Shown here piece after piece: positions 1 to 8,215 of a stretch of DNA of 64,000 bases. The position numbers and the translations under genes are program-made. The notes below the pieces were generated by a model, which searched no databases, was not told where the DNA came from, and saw only the letters and a list, made by a program, of their open reading frames with translations. Positions within the stretch are counted from its first letter, which is position 1, and every line of letters begins with the position of its first letter. The DNA comes from Palsa-506 sp963786975 (GTDB taxonomy: Bacteria > Actinomycetota > Actinomycetes > Streptosporangiales > Streptosporangiaceae), in contig CAWBBE010000006.1 of assembly GCA_963786975.1 (NCBI GenBank), positions 310,001 to 374,000 of the forward strand, written 5' to 3'.

Positions 1-60
1 AGAGCCTTGAGCGAGTAGTCCGATACCCGGCCTGGGCCTGGCGCTGCCGCCTTAACCCGG

Positions 61-120
61 CAGTGGTTAGGTTTTGTCCGGTCATAGCCGGATGGAACTT
101 AACCACTAAGTTGATCTTGG
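61..120. repeat. 60-bp two-stem palindromic repeat, copy A
   Basis: The outer stem pairs AGTGGTT (62-68) with AACCACT (101-107) and extends inward by at least three further pairs. The inner stem pairs TCCGG (77-81) with CCGGA (88-92). A conserved tail ending GATCTTGG follows (113-120). A second copy of identical length lies at 63195-63254; the two agree at 45 of 60 positions, and position pair 9/40 changes from A-T here to C-G there. It sits beyond the groEL hairpin, outside any credible gene. It could be a REP-like repeat or a structured RNA; its function is unknown. Confidence 0.75.
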
Positions 121-346
121 TGTGTTTGAGACTGATGTGGCGCATGGTGCGGTCAGCGGGGAACTTGCGGCCGCAGGTAGCGGAGGCGGGACACGCGCCC
201 CGGGGAGCAGGACGCATCTGGAAGGAGCTGGCCCCCGAAGAGGCAAAACGCGCCTGGAAGGGCAGGACGGGCCAGAGGAGGCAGTTGACACCGGAGAACG
301 GGGTCCCGCCGCCAGGCACCCGCACACCGGCCCGCCGCCGGACGCC

Positions 347-390
347 GGATGCCCCGCCGCCGCGCCAGGTGGCGCGGCGGCGGGGCATCC
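347..390 (-). terminator. long hairpin downstream of groEL
   Basis: A perfect 20-bp inverted repeat (347-366 with 371-390) encloses a 4-base loop. It begins 26 bp past the groEL stop, the expected place for an intrinsic terminator in a high-GC actinobacterium, where a U-tract is often missing. None is visible here. The rest of 121-416 shows no credible gene. Confidence 0.7.
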
Positions 391-416
391 GGGTGATGCG
401 CGCCCTTGCGGCCGGG

Positions 417-2033
417 TCAGTGGCCGTGGCCGTGGCCCTGGCCGCCGGACGCGGCTGCTTCCTTCTCCGGCTTGTCCGCCACCAGGACCTCGGTGGTCAG
501 CAGCATGCCGGCGATGGACGCGGCGTTCAGCACCGCGGAGCGGGTCACCTTGACCGGGTCGATCACGCCCTGGGCCATCAGGTCGCCGTACTCGCCGGTG
601 GCCGCGTTAAAGCCGTGGCCGGCCGGCAGCCCGGCGATCCTGGCGACCACGACGCCGCCCTGGGCACCCGCGTTCTCGGCGATCCAGCGGCTCGGCGCGG
701 ACAGTGCCCGGCGCACGACCTGCACGCCGACCGCGGCGTCCCCGGTCATGCCCAGGTCGCCTAGGCCGCCGGCGGCCCGGACCAGCTCGCTGCCGCCACC
801 GGGGATGATGCCCTCCTCGATGGCCGCACGGGTGGCCGAGATGGCGTCCTCGAGCCGGTGCTTCTTCTCCTTGAGCTCTACCTCGGTCGCCGCGCCGACC
901 CGCAGCACCGAGACGCCGCCGGACAGCTTGGCCAGCCGCTCCTGCAGCTTCTCCCGGTCCCAGTCGGAGTCGGTGTCCTCGATCTCGGCGCGGATCTGGC
1001 GGATCCGGTCGTCGATCGCGGACTGCTCGCCGGCCCCGTTGATGATCGTGGTGGTGTCCTTGTTCACCACGATCCGGCGGGCCGAGCCGAGCGTCTCCAG
1101 GCCGACCAGGTCCAGCTTGAGGCCGACTTCCTCGCTGACCACCTCGCCGCCGGTGAGCACCGCCATGTCGGCGAGCATTGCCTTCCTGCGGTCACCGAAT
1201 CCCGGCGCCTTCACGGCGACTACCGGGAGCAGCCCGCGGATCTTGTTCACGACCAGCGTGGACAGCGCCTCGCCGTCGACATCCTCGGCCACCACCAGCA
1301 GCGGCTTCTTGGTCTGCGCGATCTGCTCGAGCAGCGGCAGGAACTCGGCCATCGCCGAGATCTTGCCGGCGTGCAGCAGGACGTACGCGTCCTCGAGGAC
1401 TGCCTCCATCCGCTCCTGGTCGGTGATGAAGTAAGCCGAGATGAACCCCTTGTCGAACTGCAGGCCCTCGGTGAACTCCAGCTCCAGGCCCATCGTCGGC
1501 GCTTCCTCGACGGTGATCACGCCGTCCTTGCCGACCTTGGCGAACGCCTCGGCGATGATCTCGCCGATCCGGCTGTCCTGCGCGGAGACCGTCGCCACGT
1601 GCGCGATCTCGTCCTGCTCCTCGACGTCGCGCGCGGCCTTCAGCAGGGCATCGGACACGGCGGTGGCGGCAGCGTCGATCCCGCGCTTCATCGCCATCGG
1701 GTTGGCGCCGGCGGCTACCGACCGCAGGCCCTCCTTGACCATTGCCTGGGCCAGCACGGTCGCGGTGGTGGTGCCGTCGCCGGCCACGTCGTTGGTCTTG
1801 GTGGCGACCTCCTTGGCGAGCTGCGCGCCAAGGTTCTCGTTCGGGTCTTCCAGCTCCACCTCGCGGGCGACGGTCACGCCATCGTTGGTGATGGTCGGCG
1901 CGCCCCACTTCTTGTCGATAACCACGTTGCGGCCCTTGGGGCCCAGCGTCACCTTGACAGCGTCCGCAAGGTGGTTGACGCCACGCTCCAGCGCGCGGCG
2001 CGCATCCTCGTCGAACTCCAAGCTCTTGGCCAT
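417..2033 (-). CDS. groEL: 60 kDa chaperonin GroEL
   Basis: ATP-driven cytosolic folding chamber that works with the GroES lid. The 538-residue product has the usual family length. The nucleotide-binding motif GDGTTT is at residues 85-90 with the catalytic Asp86, and GGG of the equatorial domain is seen near residue 410. The C-terminus ends in a His/Gly-rich tail (GQGHGHGH) rather than the Gly-Gly-Met tail of E. coli; such His tails are known from actinobacterial paralogues. The ATG start is preceded by TGAGGT. groEL lies 175 bp downstream of groES and is probably cotranscribed from the CIRCE-controlled promoter. A strong hairpin follows the stop. Confidence 0.97.
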   Translation of the reverse strand: MAKSLEFDEDARRALERGVNHLADAVKVTLGPKGRNVVIDKKWGAPTITNDGVTVAREVELEDPNENLGAQLAKEVATKTNDVAGDGTTTATVLAQAMVKEGLRSVAAGANPMAMKRGIDAAATAVSDALLKAARDVEEQDEIAHVATVSAQDSRIGEIIAEAFAKVGKDGVITVEEAPTMGLELEFTEGLQFDKGFISAYFITDQERMEAVLEDAYVLLHAGKISAMAEFLPLLEQIAQTKKPLLVVAEDVDGEALSTLVVNKIRGLLPVVAVKAPGFGDRRKAMLADMAVLTGGEVVSEEVGLKLDLVGLETLGSARRIVVNKDTTTIINGAGEQSAIDDRIRQIRAEIEDTDSDWDREKLQERLAKLSGGVSVLRVGAATEVELKEKKHRLEDAISATRAAIEEGIIPGGGSELVRAAGGLGDLGMTGDAAVGVQVVRRALSAPSRWIAENAGAQGGVVVARIAGLPAGHGFNAATGEYGDLMAQGVIDPVKVTRSAVLNAASIAGMLLTTEVLVADKPEKEAAASGGQGHGHGH

Positions 2034-2208
2034 GAGTACCTCAGACTACCTATTTGAGCGGATTTGGGTTGATTACGGGGTAAATGACGCCGCCCCGGAC
2101 AGACCTGCCGTCCCGCGGAGGTAACTCCACGGGACCGCGAGCCGATCCGGGGCGGCGAGCACGCAGGCGTGCCCGGCGCGGGCGTGCCCGCGCCGCATGA
2201 TCTGCTCG

Positions 2209-2520
2209 CTACTTCTCGATGACGGCGAGCACGTCACGGGCGGAGAGCACGAGGTACTCCTCGCCGCTGTACTTGACCTCGGTGCCGCCGTACTTGCTGT
2301 ACAGCACCACGTCGCCGACCTTCACGTCCATCGGGACGCGCTTGGCGCCTGCATCGTCGAACCGGCCCGGGCCCACCGAGATGACTTCGCCCTCCTGGGG
2401 CTTCTCCTTGGCGGTGTCCGGGATGACAAGGCCGGATGCGGTAGTCTGCTCAGCTTCGAGCGGGCGTACCACGATCCGGTCTTCGAGCGGCTTGAGAACA
2501 ACCTTGGTGGCGGTCGTCAC
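2209..2520 (-). CDS. groES: 10 kDa co-chaperonin GroES
   Basis: Heptameric lid of the GroEL chamber, cytosolic. I chose the GTG at 2520 (103 residues) because a strong GGAGGGGGAGGT ribosome-binding site lies just upstream and the product then begins with the family pattern (KVVLKPLEDRIVV). The open frame extends further upstream to 2625 but would run through the promoter. The mobile loop (QTTASGLVIPDTAKEK) is intact. First gene of groES-groEL, with a HrcA operator overlapping its promoter. Confidence 0.97.
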   Translation of the reverse strand: MTTATKVVLKPLEDRIVVRPLEAEQTTASGLVIPDTAKEKPQEGEVISVGPGRFDDAGAKRVPMDVKVGDVVLYSKYGGTEVKYSGEEYLVLSARDVLAVIEK

Positions 2521-2615
2521 GATCTGACCTCCCCCTCCGAAAAGGGCTAGCTGAAAATTACTTAGAGAGGGCGACCATGGCGGCCTGCCGTCGCGGGTGC
2601 CAGACCAGCCTCGTC

Positions 2616-2644
2616 GCATTAGCACTCTATCCTATCGAGTGCCA
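2616..2644 (-). promoter_or_regulatory. groES promoter
   Basis: On the minus strand a -35-like TGGCAC (2644-2639) and a -10-like TAATGC (2621-2616) are separated by exactly 17 bases. The spacer is filled by the CIRCE palindrome, so a bound repressor would cover the promoter. This arrangement is known from Streptomyces groES. Confidence 0.6.
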
Positions 2645-2645
2645 G
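2619..2645. promoter_or_regulatory. CIRCE operator (HrcA binding site)
   Basis: TTAGCACTC, nine bases, then GAGTGCCAG. This matches the CIRCE consensus TTAGCACTC-N9-GAGTGCTAA except at the last two positions of the right arm. HrcA represses chaperonin genes through this site. It lies 99 bp upstream of the groES start and 77 bp upstream of the divergent DUF5995 gene, so that gene may also be affected. Confidence 0.85.
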
Positions 2646-2722
2646 TTCCGAACATTAGCGTCGCTGCGCGCGCTCGTCAAACGCCCGGCAGCAGCCAGCG
2701 ACAGATTTTGCCCGGGGGTACG

Positions 2723-4222
2723 GTGAGCATCGATGCCGTGATAGCGCGGATGACCGCGCTGCTGGATGAACTGCGCCAGGCAGGTGACGCCAGGGCCGCG
2801 TTCCACGCGACCTACCTGCGGACGACGCGCGCTGTCGCGGACGCGCTGCGGGCCGGCGCCTTCCTCGACGCCGGCTGGGTAGAGCGCTGGGACGTCGCCT
2901 TCGCCGGCCTCTACCTGGACGCGCTCGACGAGGCCCGGCGCGGCGGCCGGGTGCCCAGGCCGTGGGCGGTCGCCTTCGCGGCGGCGGCCGGGGATCGGGC
3001 GCTGCCCCCGCTGCAACTCGTCCTGCTCGGCATGAACGCGCACATCAACTACGACCTGCCGCAGGCGCTGCTGGCGGTGATCAGCGACGACGAGTTCGGC
3101 GACCCGGCGCTGCTGGCCCGGCGAGAGGCCGATCACCGCAAGATCGACGAGGTGCTCGCCGCCCGGGTCCGGGCCGAGGACGACGAACTGCGGGAGCTTG
3201 GCGAGCGGTCCTGGCAGGACACCGCCCTGCAGCCGCTGAACCGGGCGGCCACCCGGCGGTTCCTGCGCGAGTCGCGGGCCAAGGTGTGGGCGAACGCGAG
3301 GACGCTCAGCCGCGCCCGCCGCGAGGGCGACGGCGCCTATTCGGTCCGGCTCGCCCAGCTTGAGGACCTCAGCGCCGCGCGGGTGGCTGACTTGGTCCGG
3401 CCGGGCCCGGTGCTGCTCCGGCTGGCCCGCCACGGCTTCGGGGTGCTGCTCGGCGACGACCGGAAGGCCGCCCCGGAGACGGGGGGCCAGACGGCCGGGG
3501 CCAGCGCAGCCGGCGCCGCGGCGGCCGGGGCCAGCGCAGCCGGGGCCAGGGCAGCCGGGATGCTGGCCGGCCTGGCGGCCGGGCGGCGCACCGCAGAGCC
3601 GGCTCCCGCTGAGCGCGCGGCGCCGCCGCGGGCGCTCGGCCTGCCCAGCCGGCTGCGGTCGTTCGACCCGGTGCTGGTCGGGCGGCTGGAATGTGCCCTG
3701 TGGATGGCGTACTACCGGCGCCGGTGGCCGCAGTTCCTGGTGCTCAGCGTCCGGGTGGTGCATGCCGGGTTCGGCATGAGCTGGACCCGGACCTGGCACG
3801 GAGCCTGGCTGGTACTGCGCGCCAACCAGCTCTGGGCGCCAGCCGACAACGACCCGGACGGGGCGCGGCGCTGCATGCGGCGCTTCTATGCCCTGCTGCG
3901 GCTCGCGCACGGCGAGCCCGCCAACCCGGCCCGCGCTGCCCGGCTGGAAGTCGAATGGTGGCGCGTGCACCGCGCGCATCAGCACGGCGAAACCGACGGC
4001 GACGTGTCGTCGCTGGTCGCTGCGCTGTCCCGGCTGTACTCCGAGGTCTACCAGCGGCCAGCGGCGGAACTGCGGGCAGCCGCCCTGCATCGCGCGCGGG
4101 CGATGGACGTCTCCGACGAATGGGTGGGCCAGGGCTGCGATCCGGCCAGCCCGCTGGTCCGGGAGGAACGGGCGCTGCTGGTCCGGTCCTACGCCGAGCT
4201 GCTCGCCGCGGTGCACGGCTGA
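2723..4222 (+). CDS. DUF5995 family protein with an extra C-terminal domain
   Basis: 499 residues, function unknown. The N-terminal part (about 1-225) matches DUF5995, with the hallmark MNAHINYDLP at residues 104-113. An Ala/Gly-rich linker (about 250-300) with repeated GASAAGA units follows. A second folded region (about 315-499) begins near LECALWMAYYRRRW and is rich in Trp, Tyr and Arg; I recall similar stand-alone actinobacterial proteins but cannot name the family. The GTG at 2723 was chosen because it starts the conserved part and follows a G-rich patch; the frame is open upstream to 2597, but that would overlap the groES promoter. No signal peptide or membrane segment is seen. It is divergent from groES and convergent with tsaD, with a small hairpin (4225-4239) between the stops. 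Confidence 0.8.
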   Translation: MSIDAVIARMTALLDELRQAGDARAAFHATYLRTTRAVADALRAGAFLDAGWVERWDVAFAGLYLDALDEARRGGRVPRPWAVAFAAAAGDRALPPLQLVLLGMNAHINYDLPQALLAVISDDEFGDPALLARREADHRKIDEVLAARVRAEDDELRELGERSWQDTALQPLNRAATRRFLRESRAKVWANARTLSRARREGDGAYSVRLAQLEDLSAARVADLVRPGPVLLRLARHGFGVLLGDDRKAAPETGGQTAGASAAGAAAAGASAAGARAAGMLAGLAAGRRTAEPAPAERAAPPRALGLPSRLRSFDPVLVGRLECALWMAYYRRRWPQFLVLSVRVVHAGFGMSWTRTWHGAWLVLRANQLWAPADNDPDGARRCMRRFYALLRLAHGEPANPARAARLEVEWWRVHRAHQHGETDGDVSSLVAALSRLYSEVYQRPAAELRAAALHRARAMDVSDEWVGQGCDPASPLVREERALLVRSYAELLAAVHG

Positions 4223-4239
4223 CCCGGCCCGCCGGGCCG

Positions 4240-5271
4240 TCAGACCGTGACGGTGGTCACCGGCAGCGCCGAGTCGGCGGCGAAGTCGGCGGGCGACGGC
4301 GGCGCGCCGCGCGCGGCAAGCTCGGCGCCGAGCGCCGCCACCATGGCGCCGTTGTCGGTGCACAGCCCCGGCCGCGGTACCCGCAGCACCAGGCCAGCCG
4401 CGGTGCAGCGCTCCTCGGCCAGCGCCCGCAGCCGGGAGTTGGCCGCTACCCCGCCGCCGATAACCAGGTGGCCCACGCCGTGCGCGCGGCAGGCGTCCAC
4501 GGCCTTGCGGGTCAGCACGTCGGCGACGGCTTCGGAGAAGGACGCGGCGACGTCCGGCACCGGCACGGCCAGGCCGGCCTGCTGCCTGGCCTCGACCCAG
4601 CGGGCGACCGATGTCTTGAGCCCGGAGAAGGAGAAGTCGAAGGTCTGGTCCCGGTACTTGCCGCGCGGGAACGCCACGGCCGCCGGGTCGCCGTCCCGCG
4701 CCGCCGCGTCTATCGGCGGCCCGCCGGGAAACGGCAGCCCGAGCAGCCTGGCGACCTTGTCGAACGCCTCGCCCGCCGCGTCGTCAATGGTCTGCCCGAG
4801 CGGCACCACGGCGGCGCCGAGCTCCGGCACCAGCAGCAGCGACGAGTGCCCGCCGGAAACAAGCAGGGCCACGACCGGGGCCGGCAGCGGGCCGTGTTCG
4901 AGCTGGTCGACGGCAATGTGCGCGGACAGGTGATTGACGCCGTACAGCGGCTTGCCGAGCGCCAGCGCGTAGGCCTTCGCCGCGCAGACCCCCACCAGCA
5001 GCGCGCCGGAAAGCCCGGGGCCCGCGGTCACCGCGATCGCGTCCACGTCGGCCAGCCTGACCCCAGCGGTGGCCAGCGCCCGTTCCACGGCGGGCACCAT
5101 TGCCTCCAGGTGCGCCCGGCTGGCCACCTCCGGCACCACGCCGCCGAACCTGGCGTGCTCCGCCACGCTGGAGGCGACCGCGTCGGCGAGCAGCTCGCGG
5201 CCACGGACCAGCCCGGCGCCGGTTTCGTCGCAGGAGGTCTCGATGCCGAGGACAAGCGGGGCGGCGGTCAC
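4240..5271 (-). CDS. tsaD: tRNA N6-adenosine threonylcarbamoyltransferase TsaD
   Basis: Transfers threonylcarbamoyl from TC-AMP to A37 of ANN-decoding tRNAs (t6A), acting with TsaB and TsaE. 343 residues, normal length. The ASKHA-fold opening GIETSCDETG (9-18), the metal-binding His pair in NHLSAH (His114, His118), the SGGHSSL loop and the late GGGVAANS and CTDNGAM motifs are all present. The GTG start overlaps the rimI stop as GTGA, so the two are probably translationally coupled. Last gene of the tsaE-tsaB-rimI-tsaD group. Confidence 0.96.
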   Translation of the reverse strand: MTAAPLVLGIETSCDETGAGLVRGRELLADAVASSVAEHARFGGVVPEVASRAHLEAMVPAVERALATAGVRLADVDAIAVTAGPGLSGALLVGVCAAKAYALALGKPLYGVNHLSAHIAVDQLEHGPLPAPVVALLVSGGHSSLLLVPELGAAVVPLGQTIDDAAGEAFDKVARLLGLPFPGGPPIDAAARDGDPAAVAFPRGKYRDQTFDFSFSGLKTSVARWVEARQQAGLAVPVPDVAASFSEAVADVLTRKAVDACRAHGVGHLVIGGGVAANSRLRALAEERCTAAGLVLRVPRPGLCTDNGAMVAALGAELAARGAPPSPADFAADSALPVTTVTV

Positions 5272-5760
5272 CGGCTGCCGCCCAGCGCCACGTTCCCGGC
5301 ATCGGGCCGCAGTTCCTTGCGCATCACCAGCGCGTCAGTACCGGACGGCTGGTAGTAGCCGCGGCGGATGCCGATCCGGGTGAAGCCGTAGCGCCGGTAA
5401 AGCCGCTGCGCCCGGTCGTTGTCGGTGCGCACTTCCAGGAAGACCTCCGTACAGCCGCGCCGCGCGGCCTCCGCGAGCAGCGCTTCGAGCAGGGCCGATC
5501 CGGTGCCCTCGCCCCACCGGTGGCCGGCCACCGCGAGCGTCAGCACGTCGCCCTGGGTGCCGGCCGCGAGCAGTCCGGCATAACCGGCGACCACCCCGTC
5601 GGCATCGGCCACCAGGTAGTGCCGGCTGACGCGGCTGCTGGGCCAGCTCGCCCGCGAGCATCGCCCGCGACCAGGCCTCGTCGCCGAACAGCTGCCGCTC
5701 GAGCCTGAGCACGGCCCGGATGTCAGCCGTCGTCATCGGGCGCAGCGTGGCGGTCATCAC
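5268..5760 (-). CDS. rimI: ribosomal-protein-alanine acetyltransferase RimI, frame interrupted
   Basis: GNAT-fold N-acetyltransferase of the RimI family, which acetylates the N-terminal Ala of S18. The reading frame from the GTG/ATG start (5760/5757) gives the conserved N-terminus (MTTADIRAVLRLERQLF) but goes out of frame near 5628. The rest of the domain, including the acetyl-CoA loop (WGEGTGSALLEAL) and the YRRYGF motif, continues in another frame to 5268. Skipping one base at 5628 restores a product of about 164 residues that joins smoothly at PR-SRHYLV. Both ends keep the GTGA overlaps with tsaB and tsaD, so the gene is probably intact in the organism and the break is an indel. Confidence 0.85.
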
Positions 5761-6443
5761 GGCGTCACCCGCTTCGGCGGGCCCGGGATCCGCGCGTCCG
5801 GCCGGCGCAGGTACAGCGGCTCGGGCGGCGCGGCCGGCTCGCCGCCGGCTATCCGCCCGGCCGCCAGGCCCGCCAGGACGGCGGCGGACGGGTACCGCGG
5901 CCCGATCGGCGGGCCCAGTTCCGCCGGGTACAGCAGCGCCCCCTCGCCCGCGACCGGGCAGCCGGCCGCGGCCTCGCCCGGCGCGCTCACCTCGGGCCCG
6001 CTGACCCGGTGGCCGGCCGCCGTGTAGCGGGCCCAGTAGACCTCCTTGCGGCGGGCGTCGGTGGCGACGATGAAGTCATCACCGCCCGCCGCGGCCGGGC
6101 CGCCCGCGGCGCGGGCGGCAGCCTGGCCCGCCGCCGCCTCCCGCGCGATCACGTCCAGCGTGCACGCGCCGTGCACCGGGATGCCGAGGGCGCTGCCGAG
6201 CACCCGGGCGGTCACCAGGCCAGCCCGCAGCCCGGTGTACGGGCCCGGGCCCACCCCGACCGCGATCCCGGTGAGGCTGGCCACGGCGGCACCCGCCCCG
6301 GCCAGCACGCTGCGGATCGAGGCGGCCAGCAGCTCCCCGTGCCGGCGGGCGTCCACCGCCGACTCGGCGGCAAGCACGCGAGTGCCGTCGTGTAGCGCGA
6401 CGGTCACCGCCGGGGTCGCGGTGTCAAAGGCCAGCAGGAGCAC
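5757..6443 (-). CDS. tsaB: tRNA threonylcarbamoyladenosine biosynthesis protein TsaB
   Basis: Inactive ASKHA-fold partner that dimerises with TsaD and is needed for t6A formation. 228 residues. It opens with LLLAFDTATPAVTVAL and carries the family signature GVGPGPYTGLRAG (about 68-80). It lacks the metal-binding His pair of TsaD, as expected. Its stop overlaps the rimI GTG start. The upstream region carries a short G/C-rich tandem repeat. Confidence 0.95.
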   Translation of the reverse strand: MLLLAFDTATPAVTVALHDGTRVLAAESAVDARRHGELLAASIRSVLAGAGAAVASLTGIAVGVGPGPYTGLRAGLVTARVLGSALGIPVHGACTLDVIAREAAAGQAAARAAGGPAAAGGDDFIVATDARRKEVYWARYTAAGHRVSGPEVSAPGEAAAGCPVAGEGALLYPAELGPPIGPRYPSAAVLAGLAAGRIAGGEPAAPPEPLYLRRPDARIPGPPKRVTP

Positions 6444-6476
6444 GGTTGACCAGCGTAGCCACGCCGGTGCCGCAGT

Positions 6477-6529
6477 GCAGCCCGGGGGAATTCAGCGCAG
6501 CCCGGGGAATTCAGCGCAGCCCGGGAAGT
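6477..6529. repeat. short tandem repeat upstream of tsaB
   Basis: Three successive units of the form GCAGCCCGGG-AATTCA differ mainly in the length of the G-run (five, four, then three G). The repeat lies 34 bp upstream of the tsaB start, between it and the stop of the next gene. The G-run differences suggest slippage. Confidence 0.7.
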
Positions 6530-6545
6530 CAGCCCGGCCGGGATG

Positions 6546-7544
6546 TCAGTGCAGCCCGGCGAGCACGTCCCGGGCCGCGGCGATCGCGCCCGTCCTGAGC
6601 TGCGGGACCGATACCGGCCCGTAGCCACCGCGGGACGAGTGATCGAGGCCCTGCAGCTTGATCGTGGCCAGCACGTTATGCTCCCGCACCACCAGCGTGA
6701 CCAGGTCCGTCCGGTCGACGCCGGTGGTGCCGACCTGCAGCGCGCTGAACGCGGCGTCGCCGAGCCCGGCCAGGCTGCTGATGGTCGCCTTCGGCAGATG
6801 CGATTTCCTCGGCGGGTTCGCCAGATCCTGCCTCGCCGAGCCGTAATTGTCGATGGCGTAGTTGGTCGCGCTGCCGTTGCCGGTGGCCAGCCCGCTGGGC
6901 CCGAACGCCTGGGCGGTGACCTCAAGCACCCGGTACAGCGGCCGGGCGTCCAGCGTCCAGGTGCACTGGCTCTCGCTGCTGCTGCTGCCCAGCGACGCCG
7001 ACACCGCCCTGGCCCGCGACCCCGGCAGGTACTGATTCAGCGTCGCGGCGGGGATGATCCGGCAGGCGTCCGGCACCGACCGGAAGTCACCTGGCTGGAA
7101 GGTGGTGACGAAGTTACCGTGCCGGGGCGCGGGCGCCGTGTGCTCCAGGACGTGCACGGCGACGGCGGCGATCACCGCGACCGCGATCGCGACGCCGCCC
7201 CAGGTGTAGATCTTGCGCCGGGCCTTCCTCGCCCGGGCGGCGACGGCCCGCCTCGGCCGCCAGCCGTCCTCGTCCCCGGCTGAGCCGAAGTCGTCGTCAT
7301 AGCCGGGCGAGAAGTTCTCGCCGGGCGGCCAGGACGGGCCGGGCGGCCGGGACTCATGACCTGGCCGGCGCGGGGAGATGCTCAGGCCGGCCCAGGGCGG
7401 CAGGTCGCCGGTGTCGGGATCGTCACCCAGGCCCGGATCCGGGCTGCTGTATCCGGCCGGATGTGGCCGGCTGGCCGGCTGCCCGGGCCAGCCGGACCCG
7501 GGCAGCCCGGCGGGACGACGGGGCGGAGGGCCCTGCTGAGCCAC
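6546..7544 (-). CDS. single-pass membrane protein with DUF3558-like extracytoplasmic domain
   Basis: 332 residues. A Pro/Gly-rich disordered cytoplasmic part (1-105) and a basic stretch precede one transmembrane segment (about 124-144). The outer domain holds paired cysteines (in PDACRIIPAATLNQYL and SQCTWTL) in a pattern like DUF3558 lipoproteins, but there is no lipobox. The GTG at 7544 was chosen for its GGGAGG ribosome-binding site; the open frame continues to 7598. It sits between tsaE and tsaB, which are usually adjacent. Exact function unknown. Confidence 0.7.
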   Translation of the reverse strand: MAQQGPPPRRPAGLPGSGWPGQPASRPHPAGYSSPDPGLGDDPDTGDLPPWAGLSISPRRPGHESRPPGPSWPPGENFSPGYDDDFGSAGDEDGWRPRRAVAARARKARRKIYTWGGVAIAVAVIAAVAVHVLEHTAPAPRHGNFVTTFQPGDFRSVPDACRIIPAATLNQYLPGSRARAVSASLGSSSSESQCTWTLDARPLYRVLEVTAQAFGPSGLATGNGSATNYAIDNYGSARQDLANPPRKSHLPKATISSLAGLGDAAFSALQVGTTGVDRTDLVTLVVREHNVLATIKLQGLDHSSRGGYGPVSVPQLRTGAIAAARDVLAGLH

Positions 7545-7651
7545 GGCGCGCCTCCCGGGAAGGACATCGGACCGTGCGAGATCACGGCAAGCTGACAAGG
7601 CGACGCCCGCAGTTTAGTGCTGCGCAGGGCACGGGCGGCGGACAGATCTGA

Positions 7652-8215
7652 CTAAAGAACCTCGGCTGTGCCGGTTATCGCGAGATGCACCGATTCGGCG
7701 GCGGCAGCCCACCGCTCGCCCTGGCCGGCCAGCCGCAGCGCTCTCGGCTCGTCGCCCGGGTCCGGCGCGGCCGCGGCGGCCCCGGGCGCGCCGGATCCTG
7801 GCCGCGTGATCGTGACTTCCAGCCAGTCCGGCGCCAGCCCCTCGGCCAGCCCGCCGCCCCACTCCACCACGGTGACCGACCGGTCCAGGTCGGCGTCCAG
7901 ATCCAGGTCATCAACCTCGGCCGGGCTGCTCAGCCGGTAGGCATCCACGTGCACGAGCGCCGGGCCGCCGCGCAGCGCCGGGTGGATCCGGGCGATCACG
8001 AACGTGGGCGAGGTGACCGGCCCGCGGACGCCAAGCCCGTCGCCGATGCCCTGGACCAGCGTGGTCTTCCCGGCGCCCAGCGCCCCGTTCAGCACGACCA
8101 GGTCACCGGGTCGCAGCAGCGCGGCCAGCCGCGCGCCCAGCCAGCGCATCCGGGCCGCGGTCGGCACGCAGGTCTCCGCCAGCAGGCGGGGCGGCTGCTG
8201 GCTGGTCCGGGTCAA
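7652..8215 (-). CDS. tsaE: tRNA threonylcarbamoyladenosine biosynthesis ATPase TsaE
   Basis: P-loop ATPase that drives turnover of the TsaB-TsaD complex in t6A synthesis. 187 residues. The Walker A motif GALGAGKTT is at residues 44-52, followed by the family pattern TSPTFVIARIH and the VHVDAYRL and VVEWGGG motifs. The C-terminus has an Ala/Pro-rich insertion. The TTG start overlaps the stop of the upstream hydrolase as TTGA; no better in-frame start is seen. Confidence 0.93.
   Translation of the reverse strand: MTRTSQQPPRLLAETCVPTAARMRWLGARLAALLRPGDLVVLNGALGAGKTTLVQGIGDGLGVRGPVTSPTFVIARIHPALRGGPALVHVDAYRLSSPAEVDDLDLDADLDRSVTVVEWGGGLAEGLAPDWLEVTITRPGSGAPGAAAAAPDPGDEPRALRLAGQGERWAAAAESVHLAITGTAEVL

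Noticed and set aside
106..764. Small and medium open frames between the palindrome and groEL
   Set aside because: They overlap the groEL hairpin or are groEL shadows and have no start signals or family resemblance.
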